NCBI RefSeq assembly: GCF_902499175.1
Contig: NZ_CABVQC010000042.1
Location: forward strand, 1 to 64,000
Reading direction: 5' to 3'
Length of the DNA stretch: 64,000 nucleotides
Source: Burkholderia aenigmatica
GTDB lineage: Bacteria; Pseudomonadota; Gammaproteobacteria; Burkholderiales; Burkholderiaceae
Both the position numbers and the translations under genes were made by a program. Numbering within the stretch: position 1 is the first letter of the stretch; the number at the start of each line of letters is the position of its first letter. This document shows positions 25,720 through 34,482 of this stretch, piece after piece. The notes below the pieces were generated by a model. That model ran no database searches. It worked only from the letters and a program-made list of their open reading frames with translations, and was not told the origin of the DNA.

Positions 25720-26865
25720 CTATCCGCCGCCGTGCTCGCCGGGCGCCGGTACACGGTCGTCGCCGTCCGGCAGGCCAAGCGAGAATTTCACCGGGAAGCG
25801 CACCGCGAGCGACCGGTCGGCCGCCACCTCGCGGGCGACGCCGCGGGCGCGCACGTGCGGATCGTCGAACACCGCGCCCGCGGCGGGCACGCGCGACACC
25901 GGCAACCCGAGGGCGCCGAGCACGCGCATCCAGTCGTCCTGCGTGCGCGTCGCGAAAGTCGCGCGCAACAGCGCGCCAAGCGCGTGCCGGTGCTGCTGCC
26001 GGCCCGCGCGCTGTGCGAAACGCGGTTCGCGCAGCGCCGGATACGCGTCGCCGAGCGCATCCGCGAACGCGGCCCAGAACTTGTCCTCGAGCGTCGCAAG
26101 CACGATGTGCCGGCCGTCGGCAGTCTCGAACAGGTCGTTGTCGGGCATCACCCAGCGTGCCGCGTCGCGCGTATCGCGGCCGGTGCGCAGCGCCCACGCG
26201 GCCGGTGCGGTCCACGCGAATATCGCGTCGTGGATCGACACGTCGAGATGCTGGCCGCGCCCGCTCGCGCGCGCGCTCATCACGGCGACCGCCAGCGCAA
26301 GCGCGGCGTGCAGCGCAGCGGCGTGATCGGCCAGGCGCACGCGCGGCCGCGCGACGGTATCGTGCAGTTGCGCGGGCACCGACCAGTAACCGGCGTCGGC
26401 CAGGAAGTTCAGGTCGTGGCCGGGACGGTTCGCATACGGGCCGTCCTGCCCGTAGCCGGTGATCGAGCACAGCACGATGCGCGGGTTCGTGTGCGCCAGC
26501 ACGTCGTAGCCGAGCCCGAGCCGAGCCATCACGCCGGGCCGGTTGCCTTCGACCACCGCATCGGCATCGCGCACGAGATCGAGAAAGCGTGCGCGGCCGT
26601 CCGGCGTCTTCAGGTCGAGCACGATCGAGCGCTTGCCGCGATTGAACTGCGCAAACGTGTCGGCGCCGAACTGCCGCAACGCGTCGCCGCCCGGCGGCTC
26701 GACCTTGATCACGTCGGCGCCGAGCTGGCGCAGCAACGCACACGCATGCGGGCCGGGCAGCAGTTGGCCGGCATCGACGATCCGCACGCCGCGCAGGCAC
26801 GACCAGGCCGGCGCGTCGCCATCGGCGGCGGGCCATGCGTCGCGTGCGTCATCGCGGGCCGTCAT
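25720..26865 (-). CDS. CaiB/BaiF family (type III) CoA-transferase
   Basis: 381 residues. The family signatures GVRIVDAGQLLPGPHACALLRQLGADVIKVE (about 26-56) and NRGKRSIVLDLKTPDGR (about 75-91) are present, as is the catalytic aspartate in RPGHDLNFLADAGYWS (Asp151), which forms the acyl anhydride during CoA exchange. The start overlaps the acyl-CoA dehydrogenase stop by ATGA at 26862-26865, so the two are translationally coupled. In context it recycles CoA between product and substrate of the operon's pathway. Confidence 0.92.
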   Translation of the reverse strand: MTARDDARDAWPAADGDAPAWSCLRGVRIVDAGQLLPGPHACALLRQLGADVIKVEPPGGDALRQFGADTFAQFNRGKRSIVLDLKTPDGRARFLDLVRDADAVVEGNRPGVMARLGLGYDVLAHTNPRIVLCSITGYGQDGPYANRPGHDLNFLADAGYWSVPAQLHDTVARPRVRLADHAAALHAALALAVAVMSARASGRGQHLDVSIHDAIFAWTAPAAWALRTGRDTRDAARWVMPDNDLFETADGRHIVLATLEDKFWAAFADALGDAYPALREPRFAQRAGRQQHRHALGALLRATFATRTQDDWMRVLGALGLPVSRVPAAGAVFDDPHVRARGVAREVAADRSLAVRFPVKFSLGLPDGDDRVPAPGEHGGG

Positions 26866-28049
26866 GCACCGCCCCCCGCGCCGGCCGGTTCGAGAATCGC
26901 CTTCGCGATCGTATTGCGCTGGATCTCGCTGGTACCGGTCAGGATCCGGAACATCCGCAGCTTGCGGAACGTCTGCTCGACCGGATGGCCGCGCGTGACG
27001 CCGACGTTGCCGTGGATCTGCACGGCCTTGTCCGCGACCTCGAAGCAGCGCTCCGACACGTACAGCTTGCATGCGGCCGCCGTCATCCGCAGGTCGGCGC
27101 CTGAATCGGCGAGCGCGGCCGTATGCGCGATCATGCTTTCGCATGCCCACAGCGCGGCGGCCATGTCGGCCAGCATGTGCTGGATCGCCTGGAACCGCGC
27201 GATCGGGCCACCGAACTGCCGGCGCGTGCGCGCGTAATCGAGCGACGCCCGATACGCCGACATTGCGAGGCCGAGCATCGTCGGGCAATGCAGCAGCCGG
27301 TTCACGTTGATGCGCGACATGCCGAGCCGGAAGCCGTTGCCGAGCCCGCCGAACACGTTCTCGCGCGGCACGCGCACGTCGACGAAGCGGATGTCCGCGT
27401 CGATGTGCTGGCCGGACATCGGCACGTACTCGTGCTCGACGGTCACGCCGGGCAGGTCGAGATCGACCAGCACGGCCGTGATCTGCGGCGGCGTCGCGGA
27501 CGCATCGGTCACGCACATCACGATCGCGAAATCGGCGAACGGGGCGCCACTGATGTAATGCTTCGTGCCGTTGATCACGAGCGCATCGCCGTCCTCGACC
27601 GCCGTGGTGCGGATGCTCATCGCGTCCGAGCCCGAGTGTGGCTCGGTCAGTGCGAAGCACGTCGATTTCTCGCCGCGCATCACCGGCTTGAAATAGCGAT
27701 CGAGCTGCGCGGGCGTCGCGTACTTCAGCATGTTGCCGACGCGCGGCGGCCCGCCGAGTTCGCCGAGCACGTGCGGCGCGAGCGCCGCGCCGCACGCGGC
27801 GAGGTCGGCCTTCAGCGCGCACACCTCGGCGATCGACAGCCCCTGCCCGCCGATCTCGACGGGCAGGCTCGCGGTATAGAAGCCGAGCGCGGCCGAGCGT
27901 TGCCAGACGCGGCGCAGCACGTCGCGCGGCCATACATCCTCGGAGTCGAGCTGCAGCTCGCGCTCGATCGGACGCAGTTCGTCGTCGACGAAGCGCAGCA
28001 CGGCCGCGCGCAGCGCGACGAATTCAGGGCGTTGCAGATGATCGAACAT
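26862..28049 (-). CDS. Acyl-CoA dehydrogenase family protein lacking the canonical Glu
   Basis: 395 residues with the family layout: N-terminal helices, FALTEPHSGSDAMSIRTTA (FAD loop, about 132-150), C-terminal helices with IHGNVGVTRGHPVEQTFRKLR. The catalytic glutamate of medium-chain enzymes (in YEGT) is Thr371 in RILTGTSEIQR, and the alternative glutamate of isovaleryl- and long-chain enzymes is Asn250 in MSRINVNRLLHC. So neither standard base is present; the segment NRLLHC is closer to the ACAD10/11-like branch. It may act on an unusual acyl-CoA or use another base. It starts 11 bp after the ligase gene and overlaps the CoA-transferase gene. Confidence 0.88.
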   Translation of the reverse strand: MFDHLQRPEFVALRAAVLRFVDDELRPIERELQLDSEDVWPRDVLRRVWQRSAALGFYTASLPVEIGGQGLSIAEVCALKADLAACGAALAPHVLGELGGPPRVGNMLKYATPAQLDRYFKPVMRGEKSTCFALTEPHSGSDAMSIRTTAVEDGDALVINGTKHYISGAPFADFAIVMCVTDASATPPQITAVLVDLDLPGVTVEHEYVPMSGQHIDADIRFVDVRVPRENVFGGLGNGFRLGMSRINVNRLLHCPTMLGLAMSAYRASLDYARTRRQFGGPIARFQAIQHMLADMAAALWACESMIAHTAALADSGADLRMTAAACKLYVSERCFEVADKAVQIHGNVGVTRGHPVEQTFRKLRMFRILTGTSEIQRNTIAKAILEPAGAGGGA

Positions 28050-28060
28050 GACGGGCTCCT

Positions 28061-29614
28061 TCAGTTGACGCGGCGCGCGACACCGCGCCAGTACTGCTCG
28101 CGCACGAGCTTGCGGGCGATCTTGCCGTTCGCGTTCTTCGGCAGCTCGGCGACGAAATCGATGGAGCGCGGCAGCTTGTAGTCGGCGAGCTGCGCGCGGC
28201 AGTGCGCGACGAGATCGTTCGCCTGCGCATCACGGCCGGCACGCAGCACGACCACCGCCTTGACGGCCTCGCCCCACTTGTCGTCGGGCACGCCGACCAC
28301 GCAGGCCTCGAGCACGCCTTCGTGCCGGTAAAGCGCCGCTTCGACTTCGGTCGGATACACGTTGAAGCCGCCCGAGATGATCATGTCGTGCTTGCGGTCG
28401 ACCAGATAGATGAAGCCTTCGCGATCGGTGCGCGCGAGGTCGCCCGTGTGCAGCCACCCGTCGACCAGCACCTCGCGCGTCAACTCCGGCGCGTTCCAGT
28501 AGCCCTGGAACACGTCCGCGCCGCGAATCACGATCTCGCCGATCGCGTCGCCTTCGACTTCGCGCCCGTCGGCATCGACCACACGCACCTCGGTTTCGCC
28601 GAGCGGCCGGCCGCACGACGCGAGACGCTCGCGGTCGTGCAGCAGCGCGTGCGCATGGTCGGCGATGCCGAACCGCGTGACGCCGGATGTCGATTCGCTC
28701 GCGCCATAGCCTTGCGACAGCACGGGGCCGATGCGCGCCCACGCTTCCTCGATGCGCGCCGGCGCCATCGGCGCCGCGCCGTAGCCGAGTACCTTCAGGC
28801 TGCGCAGGTCGGCCTGCGCGAGCTCGGGCGCGTTCAACAGCATGTTGACCATCGCCGGCACCATGAACGTGTGCGTGATGCGCTGACGCGCGACGTCGGC
28901 GAGGAAATGCGCGGGCTCGAACGCGTCGAACAGCACGAGCGTGGCGCCGCAGAACAGGTACGGCTGCATCAGCATCCCGGACGCATGCGTGATCGGGCCG
29001 ATCAGCGCGAGCCGGTCGCCGGGCTGCGCGGGGCGGTCCATCCCCAGCACGATCTTGCGCAGCGACGCGAGCCGGTTGCCGTAGCTCTGCATCGCGGCCT
29101 TGATGCGCCCCGTCGAGCCGGACGAGAAATGCAGCACGGCAAGATCGTCCGGCGCCGGCAGGTAGTCGGGCGGTGTCTCGCCGCCCTTGGCAAGCAGCAT
29201 TTCGTAGTCGAGATAGCCGGACACCGCGCCGCCGATCGATACGAACCGCTCGACCGACGCGAAGCCCGGCGAATCGGGCGTGTAATCCGTGTAGCCGCGC
29301 CCGCCGATGAACGCGGCGGGCGCGCAGTTGCCGACGACGTCGGCGGCCTCGGCCGCCGTGAAGCGCGGATTCAGCGCGGCTTTCACGAGGCCAGCCTTGT
29401 ACAGCGCGCATTCGATCTCGACGAGCTCGATGCAGTTGCGCGCCTGCACGGCGATGCGTGTGCCGGGCGCGAAGCCGAGGCCGCGCAGCGCATTCGCGAG
29501 CCTGGTCGAGCGCTCGTCGAGCTGACGGTAGGTGACGACGCGGTCGCGGTGGATCACGGCGGGCTGGCTGCCCCAGTAACGGGCCGCGCGCCGCAGGAAG
29601 TAGGCGAAGCTCAA
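28061..29614 (-). CDS. AMP-forming acyl-CoA synthetase
   Basis: 517 residues. ANL-family motifs are in order: P-loop HFSSGSTGRIKAAM (about 174-187), A5 QGYGASES, A7 HTGDLARTDREGFIYLVDR, A8 hinge HDMIISGGFNVYPTEVE and the C-terminal lysine in PKNANGKIARK. It forms an acyl-CoA from a carboxylate and ATP. A TTG at 29614 is chosen as start because AGGAGA lies just six to seven bases upstream and no ATG is suitably placed; the homologous part begins SFAYFLRRAARYWG. First gene of the operon, divergent from the LysR gene across 101 bp. Confidence 0.9.
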   Translation of the reverse strand: MSFAYFLRRAARYWGSQPAVIHRDRVVTYRQLDERSTRLANALRGLGFAPGTRIAVQARNCIELVEIECALYKAGLVKAALNPRFTAAEAADVVGNCAPAAFIGGRGYTDYTPDSPGFASVERFVSIGGAVSGYLDYEMLLAKGGETPPDYLPAPDDLAVLHFSSGSTGRIKAAMQSYGNRLASLRKIVLGMDRPAQPGDRLALIGPITHASGMLMQPYLFCGATLVLFDAFEPAHFLADVARQRITHTFMVPAMVNMLLNAPELAQADLRSLKVLGYGAAPMAPARIEEAWARIGPVLSQGYGASESTSGVTRFGIADHAHALLHDRERLASCGRPLGETEVRVVDADGREVEGDAIGEIVIRGADVFQGYWNAPELTREVLVDGWLHTGDLARTDREGFIYLVDRKHDMIISGGFNVYPTEVEAALYRHEGVLEACVVGVPDDKWGEAVKAVVVLRAGRDAQANDLVAHCRAQLADYKLPRSIDFVAELPKNANGKIARKLVREQYWRGVARRVN

Positions 29615-29715
29615 AACGATTCTCCTGGTCGAACAGTGCCGCCAGTCTGTAAGATGCCCAGGCATCACCACAATGCATCACCGGATATAAAGTCATAACC
29701 GACAGGAATCCCCCG

Positions 29716-30606
29716 ATGGACACGCGCGATCTGGAGTACCTGCTGGCCGTGGAGCGGCACGGCAGCATCGGCAAGGCTGCGGAGGCGCTGGGGCTGTCGC
29801 AGCCGGCGCTCACGAAAGCCGTGCAGCGGCTGGAAGCGCAAGTCGGCGTGACGCTGTTCGAGCGCACCGCGAACGGGATGACGCCGACACCGGCCGGCGC
29901 ACGCTTCGTCGCGCGCGCGCAGCGGATCGCGCTCGAGTTCGATGACGCGATGCAGGAGATGCGCGCGATTCGCGGCGGCGAACAGGGCGTGGTGCGGATC
30001 GGCTACTCGCCGACCGTGCCCAATGCGTTCGTGCTCGGTGCGTGCCGGCAGTTGATCCGCGAACGGCCGGCCGCGCGACTGCGGTTGCGCTGTCGGCTCG
30101 CGCGCGAACTGCTCGACCTGCTCTCGGCCGGCGAGCTCGATCTGGTGGTGGCGCCCGAGCCGCAGGAGCCGGACGCCGCGCTCGCAACCATCGCGCTGTT
30201 CGACGACCGGCTGACGGTGCTCGCCGACGCCGCGCACCCGCTGCAACGCAAGCGCGGGCTGACGCTCGCCGATCTCGCCGATCAGGAATGGCTGCTGCCG
30301 GAAGCGACGATTCCCGTGCGGCACCGGATCGACGACGCGTTCCGCGCACGCGACCTACCGGCGCCGCGTCTGCGCATCGAGACCGACTTCGGCAATACGT
30401 CGCTGCTGCAGCTGTTGCGCGGCACGCCGCTGCTGTGCGTTGGCGGCATGGATGCGCTCGACCAGATAACCGGATTACGCGCGCTCGACCTGCGGGCCGG
30501 CGAGCTCGAACTCGACCGGCGCATCGGCGCCATGCACCGGGCGGGCGCGTACGTGCCGCCGCTGGCGCAGCGGATGATCGCGCTGCTGCGGGAAAGCGTG
30601 GAATAG
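29716..30606 (+). CDS. LysR-type transcriptional regulator
   Basis: 296 residues. N-terminal winged helix (MDTRDLEYLLAVERHGSIGKAAEALGLSQPALTKAVQRLEAQVGVTLFER) and a C-terminal periplasmic-binding-like effector domain starting around residue 92 (VVRIGYSPTVPN). It is divergent from the acyl-CoA synthetase gene, so it very likely controls that operon, with the operator in 29615-29715. That gap contains an AT-rich stretch (CACCGGATATAAAGTCATAACC, central part) suitable for promoters. Confidence 0.93.
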   Translation: MDTRDLEYLLAVERHGSIGKAAEALGLSQPALTKAVQRLEAQVGVTLFERTANGMTPTPAGARFVARAQRIALEFDDAMQEMRAIRGGEQGVVRIGYSPTVPNAFVLGACRQLIRERPAARLRLRCRLARELLDLLSAGELDLVVAPEPQEPDAALATIALFDDRLTVLADAAHPLQRKRGLTLADLADQEWLLPEATIPVRHRIDDAFRARDLPAPRLRIETDFGNTSLLQLLRGTPLLCVGGMDALDQITGLRALDLRAGELELDRRIGAMHRAGAYVPPLAQRMIALLRESVE

Positions 30607-30750
30607 GCGCGGGGAAGCGCCGCGACCATCATCAGCCGGAGTGATGACCCTCCCCTTTTTCTGCGGATTTGACCGGGGGCACGGTGCCGACAACACTAGC
30701 CCGCAGTGCTGCAAAGACGGCACGCGCCCGCCTCCCCTTCAGAGTCCGCC

Positions 30751-32088
30751 ATGGTCCCGACCGACACCGTGCAATTCCCGAGCGCCGCCCGGCCGCTCGC
30801 CGACCGGCAGCTGCGCCGGATCGTCATCGCTTCCGTCGCCGGCAACGCGATGGAGTGGTACGACTTCTTCGTGTACGGCACGGCCGCGGCGCTCGTGTTC
30901 GGCCATGTGTTCTTCCCGCCCGGCGCGTCGCCGCTCGCAGGCAGCCTCGCCGCGTTCGCGGCCTTCGCGCTAGGCTTCGTCGCGCGGCCGCTGGGCGGAA
31001 TCGTGTTCGGCCACGTCGGCGATCGTTACGGGCGCAAGGCGTCGCTCGTGTGGACGCTGCTGATCATGGGCGCGTCGACCTTCGCGATCGGCCTGCTGCC
31101 GACCTATGCGCAGGTCGGCGTGTGGGCGCCGGCCGCGCTCGTCGCGCTGCGCCTGCTGCAAGGCATCGCGTCCGGCGGCGAATGGGGCGGCGGCGTGCTG
31201 ATGATCAGCGAAAACGCACCGCCGGAACAGCGTGGCTACTACGCCGCGTGGAGCCAGCTCGGCGTGGGCGGCGGCTTCGTGCTGTCGTCGGCCGCGTTTC
31301 TCGCCGCGCAGGCGCTGCCCGACGACGCGTTCCGCACGTGGGGCTGGCGGCTGCCGTTCCTCGCGAGCATCGTCATCTTCGCGATCGGCATCTATATCCG
31401 CCGCCATCTGCCGGAAAGCCGCGACTTCGAGCAGGCCGGCAAGCGCGGCGCGCACACGCATCTGCCGATCGTCGAATGCGTCCGTCGCCACCCGAAGGAA
31501 ATCCTGCTCGCGATGGGGCTGCGCGTGGCCGAGAACGGCGGCGCGTACATCTTCCTCGCGTTCTCGCTCGTCTACGGCAAGTACGTCGGCATTCCGAACG
31601 GTGTGATGCTGACCGGCGTGATGATCGCGATGATCGTCGAGATGGGCGCGATGCTCGCGTGGGGCCGGCTGTCCGACCGGATCGGCCGCAAGCCCGTGTA
31701 CCTGATCGGCGCGCTGAGCCTCGTCGCGTGCGCGTTCCCGTTCTTCTGGCTGCTCGACACACGCGTGACGCCGCTCGTGTGGCTCGCGCTCACGGTCGGT
31801 ACGGCGGTGAGTCACGGCGCGATGATCGGCACGCTGCCCGCGCTCGTCGGCGAGCTGTTCAGCACCGAGGTGCGTTACTCGGGCGTCGCGCTCGGGCATG
31901 AAGTCGCATCGATCTTCGCGGGCGGGATGTCGCCGCTGATCGCAACGGCGCTGCTCGCGCACTATCACGCGTCGTGGCCCGTGTCGCTGTTCCTCATCGC
32001 GCTCGGCCTCGTGACCGTCGCGACGCTGTGCGTGATGCGCGAGACGCGCACCGCCCCGGCCGCCGACTCGCGCGGCGAGGCGGCATGA
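30751..32088 (+). CDS. MFS transporter, metabolite:H+ symporter type (ShiA/ProP-like)
   Basis: 445 residues. The N-terminal signature NAMEWYDFFVYGTAAALVFGHVFFP and the loop RPLGGIVFGHVGDRYGRKASLV are diagnostic of the MHS branch (shikimate, alpha-ketoglutarate, proline/betaine, citrate). The ATG at 30751 is preferred over a GTG at 30706 because homologous proteins start close to the first helix. It lies 145 bp after the LysR gene on the same strand and is convergent with the dehydrogenase pair. Confidence 0.9.
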   Translation: MVPTDTVQFPSAARPLADRQLRRIVIASVAGNAMEWYDFFVYGTAAALVFGHVFFPPGASPLAGSLAAFAAFALGFVARPLGGIVFGHVGDRYGRKASLVWTLLIMGASTFAIGLLPTYAQVGVWAPAALVALRLLQGIASGGEWGGGVLMISENAPPEQRGYYAAWSQLGVGGGFVLSSAAFLAAQALPDDAFRTWGWRLPFLASIVIFAIGIYIRRHLPESRDFEQAGKRGAHTHLPIVECVRRHPKEILLAMGLRVAENGGAYIFLAFSLVYGKYVGIPNGVMLTGVMIAMIVEMGAMLAWGRLSDRIGRKPVYLIGALSLVACAFPFFWLLDTRVTPLVWLALTVGTAVSHGAMIGTLPALVGELFSTEVRYSGVALGHEVASIFAGGMSPLIATALLAHYHASWPVSLFLIALGLVTVATLCVMRETRTAPAADSRGEAA

Positions 32089-32210
32089 GCGCGCGGCCCG
32101 TGCCGGCCGCCACGCCCGTGCCTTTGCCGACGGGCGAGCGCCCCGCCGGTTCACAGTGCCACGTGCGCGCTTTCATGGCACCGCAAGCTCACGCGCCTGC
32201 GACGTCCGGG

Positions 32211-33221
32211 CTACGCGTCCGGGTTGCGCCGCGCGCCGTCGAACACCGGCGCCAGCCCGAGATGATCGAGCAGCCGCGCGAATTCGCCGAGCCGCTGCCG
32301 CATGTACGCGGGCACATCCACGTTCGCATAGTCGTGGAAGCCGGTCCCCGTGCGCACGCCGTCGCGCCCGGTTTCCATGTTGCGTACGACGCTCGCGGCC
32401 GGTGCGAAGCGCGGGCCGATCTCGCCGGCGAGATACTTCGACGCGTAGTACAGGATGTCGCAGCCGCCCCAGTCGATGAATTCGAGCAGCCCGAGCACCG
32501 CGAAACGCGGGCCGAAGCCGGTGCGGATGGCCGTGTCGATGTCCTCCGCGCTCGCGACACCTTCCTCGACCATCCGCGCTGCCTCGTTCATCGCGAGCGC
32601 CTGGATGCGCGGCACGATGTAGCCGGGCGCCGGCCCGCAGATCACCGGCTTCTTGCCGACGCGTTCGAGCAGCGCGGCAAGCGCGCCGACCACCGACTGG
32701 TCGGTCGCATCGCTACGGCTGATCTCGACGAGCGGCATCAGCAGCGCGGGATTCAGCCAGTGCGCGTTCAGCATCCGCTCCGGATGCGCGACATGGCGCT
32801 GCAATTCGGTGACGACGAACGTCGACGTGGTCGACGCAATCGTTGCGCGCGCATCGACATGCTCGCCGAGCCAGCGCAGCGCGTCGGCCTTCGCATCGAG
32901 CACTTCGGGCAGCGCCTCGAACACGACGGCTGCATCGCGCACGGCCTCCGCCGCACCTTCCCGCGAGACGAGCGCGATGCGCGCGACGACCGCATCGGCC
33001 TGCGCGGCATCGATACGGCCGAGCGCGACCTGCGCGTGCAGCGGCCTGGCGATCTCGTCGCGCGTGCGATCGTCGAACTCGCTTTGGCCAGCCGCATCGC
33101 GCCGCTTGAAGTCGATCAGCGTCACGTCGAGGCCCGCGAACGCGAATACAAGCGCGATCCCCTGCCCCATGCGCCCTGCGCCGAGCACGTGCACGCGCGT
33201 CACTTCGGCGACCGCGCTCAT
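32211..33221 (-). CDS. 3-hydroxyacyl-CoA dehydrogenase-type NAD enzyme
   Basis: 336 residues. The N-terminal Rossmann motif is VLGAGRMGQGIA (residues 12-23); the catalytic histidine is in ERMLNAHWLNPALLMPLVEI, and the C-terminal dimerisation domain contains APGYIVPRIQALAMNEAARMVEEG. Size and the HWLNP motif resemble carnitine dehydrogenase, lambda-crystallin and single-domain 3-hydroxyacyl-CoA dehydrogenases; the hydratase half is absent. The start overlaps the preceding dehydrogenase stop by ATGA at 33218-33221, so the two enzymes are made together and probably catalyse linked oxidations. Confidence 0.88.
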   Translation of the reverse strand: MSAVAEVTRVHVLGAGRMGQGIALVFAFAGLDVTLIDFKRRDAAGQSEFDDRTRDEIARPLHAQVALGRIDAAQADAVVARIALVSREGAAEAVRDAAVVFEALPEVLDAKADALRWLGEHVDARATIASTTSTFVVTELQRHVAHPERMLNAHWLNPALLMPLVEISRSDATDQSVVGALAALLERVGKKPVICGPAPGYIVPRIQALAMNEAARMVEEGVASAEDIDTAIRTGFGPRFAVLGLLEFIDWGGCDILYYASKYLAGEIGPRFAPAASVVRNMETGRDGVRTGTGFHDYANVDVPAYMRQRLGEFARLLDHLGLAPVFDGARRNPDA

Positions 33222-34333
33222 GCCGCGCCTCCAACGACTCCCTTGTCGAGCAGCACACGCATCGCATCCTTCGACAGCGCCGCGATCCCGAGCCGCTCCA
33301 GCGTGCGCCCTTCCGCATACAGGTCGCGCATCGAGACCGCACTTGCGATGCTCAGCAGCCCCTGCGCGACCGGCGTCGGCACACCGGCCCAGCGCCCGCA
33401 CGACACGATGAACGACAGCCCGAGCCGGGTGTCCTCGAGCATGTAGCGATGGGTGCGCAGATCGATCTTCTCGCGCCAGTCGCCGCTATCGGTCAGCTTG
33501 CCGTGCGCGCCGCGCCCGTACATCCATTCGTCGCCTTCGGCCGCGTAGTGATCCGCGAGCGGAAAATGCGGCGCGCGGTAGCCGAGCGCTTCGCGCACCG
33601 CGATGCGTTCGGCGTCGAGCGCGTTCGTCACGCGACGGATCGACGGCTGCGTGCCTTCGTTGTGGATGTCCCATGCGTCGAAGTGTTCGAGCGGTCCGGC
33701 GTTCATCAGGATCAGCGGCGGATGGATCACGGGCCCCGCGTTCATCAACGCGCCCGACAACGCATCCTCGACCGGCTCGACCGACGGATAGCCCGCGCGC
33801 AACACGTCGAACGCCCAACCGGCGGCATTCGCCGGAAACATGCCGGTCGGCAAGCGCGTCGCGTAGGCACTGATCACGACGTCGTTGTCGCCATGCTTGC
33901 GCACCAGGTACGGCAACGTGCCCGTCTCGGCGAATGCGACGCGCGAACGGTTGCCGGCGTCGGCCGCCGCCTGCGCGAACACGAAGCTGCCGAACGTGCC
34001 TGGCGGCAGGAATACGACCTGGCCGTCCTCCAGCAACGGCGCGACCTGCGCGGCGAGCGCGTCGTGCGACGTGGCGGGCAGCGGCACCACGACGAGTTGC
34101 GCGCCGCGCAGTGCGGCCGCGAGATCGCCGGTCAGGCGGATCGCACCCGGCGCATCGCCGAGCGGCACCGTGCGCTTGCCGCGATAGTCGGTCACGTTCA
34201 GCACGCCGAGTTCGCGCAGCCGCGCATGCGGCTCGCGGTCGCGCCGCCACCACGTCACGTCATGGCCCTTCTCGAGCAGGTCGATGGCCGCCGCATGGCA
34301 GCCGTGGCCGCCGCCCAGAACACATACCTTCAT
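33218..34333 (-). CDS. NAD/NADP octopine/nopaline dehydrogenase family protein
   Basis: 371 residues. The N-terminal nucleotide-binding motif is VCVLGGGHGCHAAAIDL and the C-terminal opine-dehydrogenase domain carries the conserved histidine in NAGPVIHPPLILMNAG and the downstream DIHNEGTQPSIRRVTNALDAER helix. Family members reductively couple an amino acid and an alpha-keto acid or oxidise the resulting secondary amine. ATG at 34333 follows GGGAGAAGACG. Coupled by overlap to a 3-hydroxyacyl-CoA-type dehydrogenase and divergent from an AraC regulator, it suggests catabolism of an opine-like or hydroxylated amine compound. Confidence 0.87.
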   Translation of the reverse strand: MKVCVLGGGHGCHAAAIDLLEKGHDVTWWRRDREPHARLRELGVLNVTDYRGKRTVPLGDAPGAIRLTGDLAAALRGAQLVVVPLPATSHDALAAQVAPLLEDGQVVFLPPGTFGSFVFAQAAADAGNRSRVAFAETGTLPYLVRKHGDNDVVISAYATRLPTGMFPANAAGWAFDVLRAGYPSVEPVEDALSGALMNAGPVIHPPLILMNAGPLEHFDAWDIHNEGTQPSIRRVTNALDAERIAVREALGYRAPHFPLADHYAAEGDEWMYGRGAHGKLTDSGDWREKIDLRTHRYMLEDTRLGLSFIVSCGRWAGVPTPVAQGLLSIASAVSMRDLYAEGRTLERLGIAALSKDAMRVLLDKGVVGGAA

Positions 34334-34482
34334 CGTCTTCTCCCGGTGATTGAGTGTTGTCGAGACTACGCGGCGGCCCCCGCCGCGTCGCTTCAAAACG
34401 CGCAACGGCACGCCCGTTCGCGCAACGCAATCGCGGCGATGCGCCTGCCGCCGCGCCCCTGCATCCGCTACGAGGTCCGTGA

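Noticed and set aside
23390-26326. A 978-codon plus-strand frame antisense to the porin, MFS and CoA-transferase genes
   Set aside because: Antisense GC artefact; the minus-strand products carry full family signatures.
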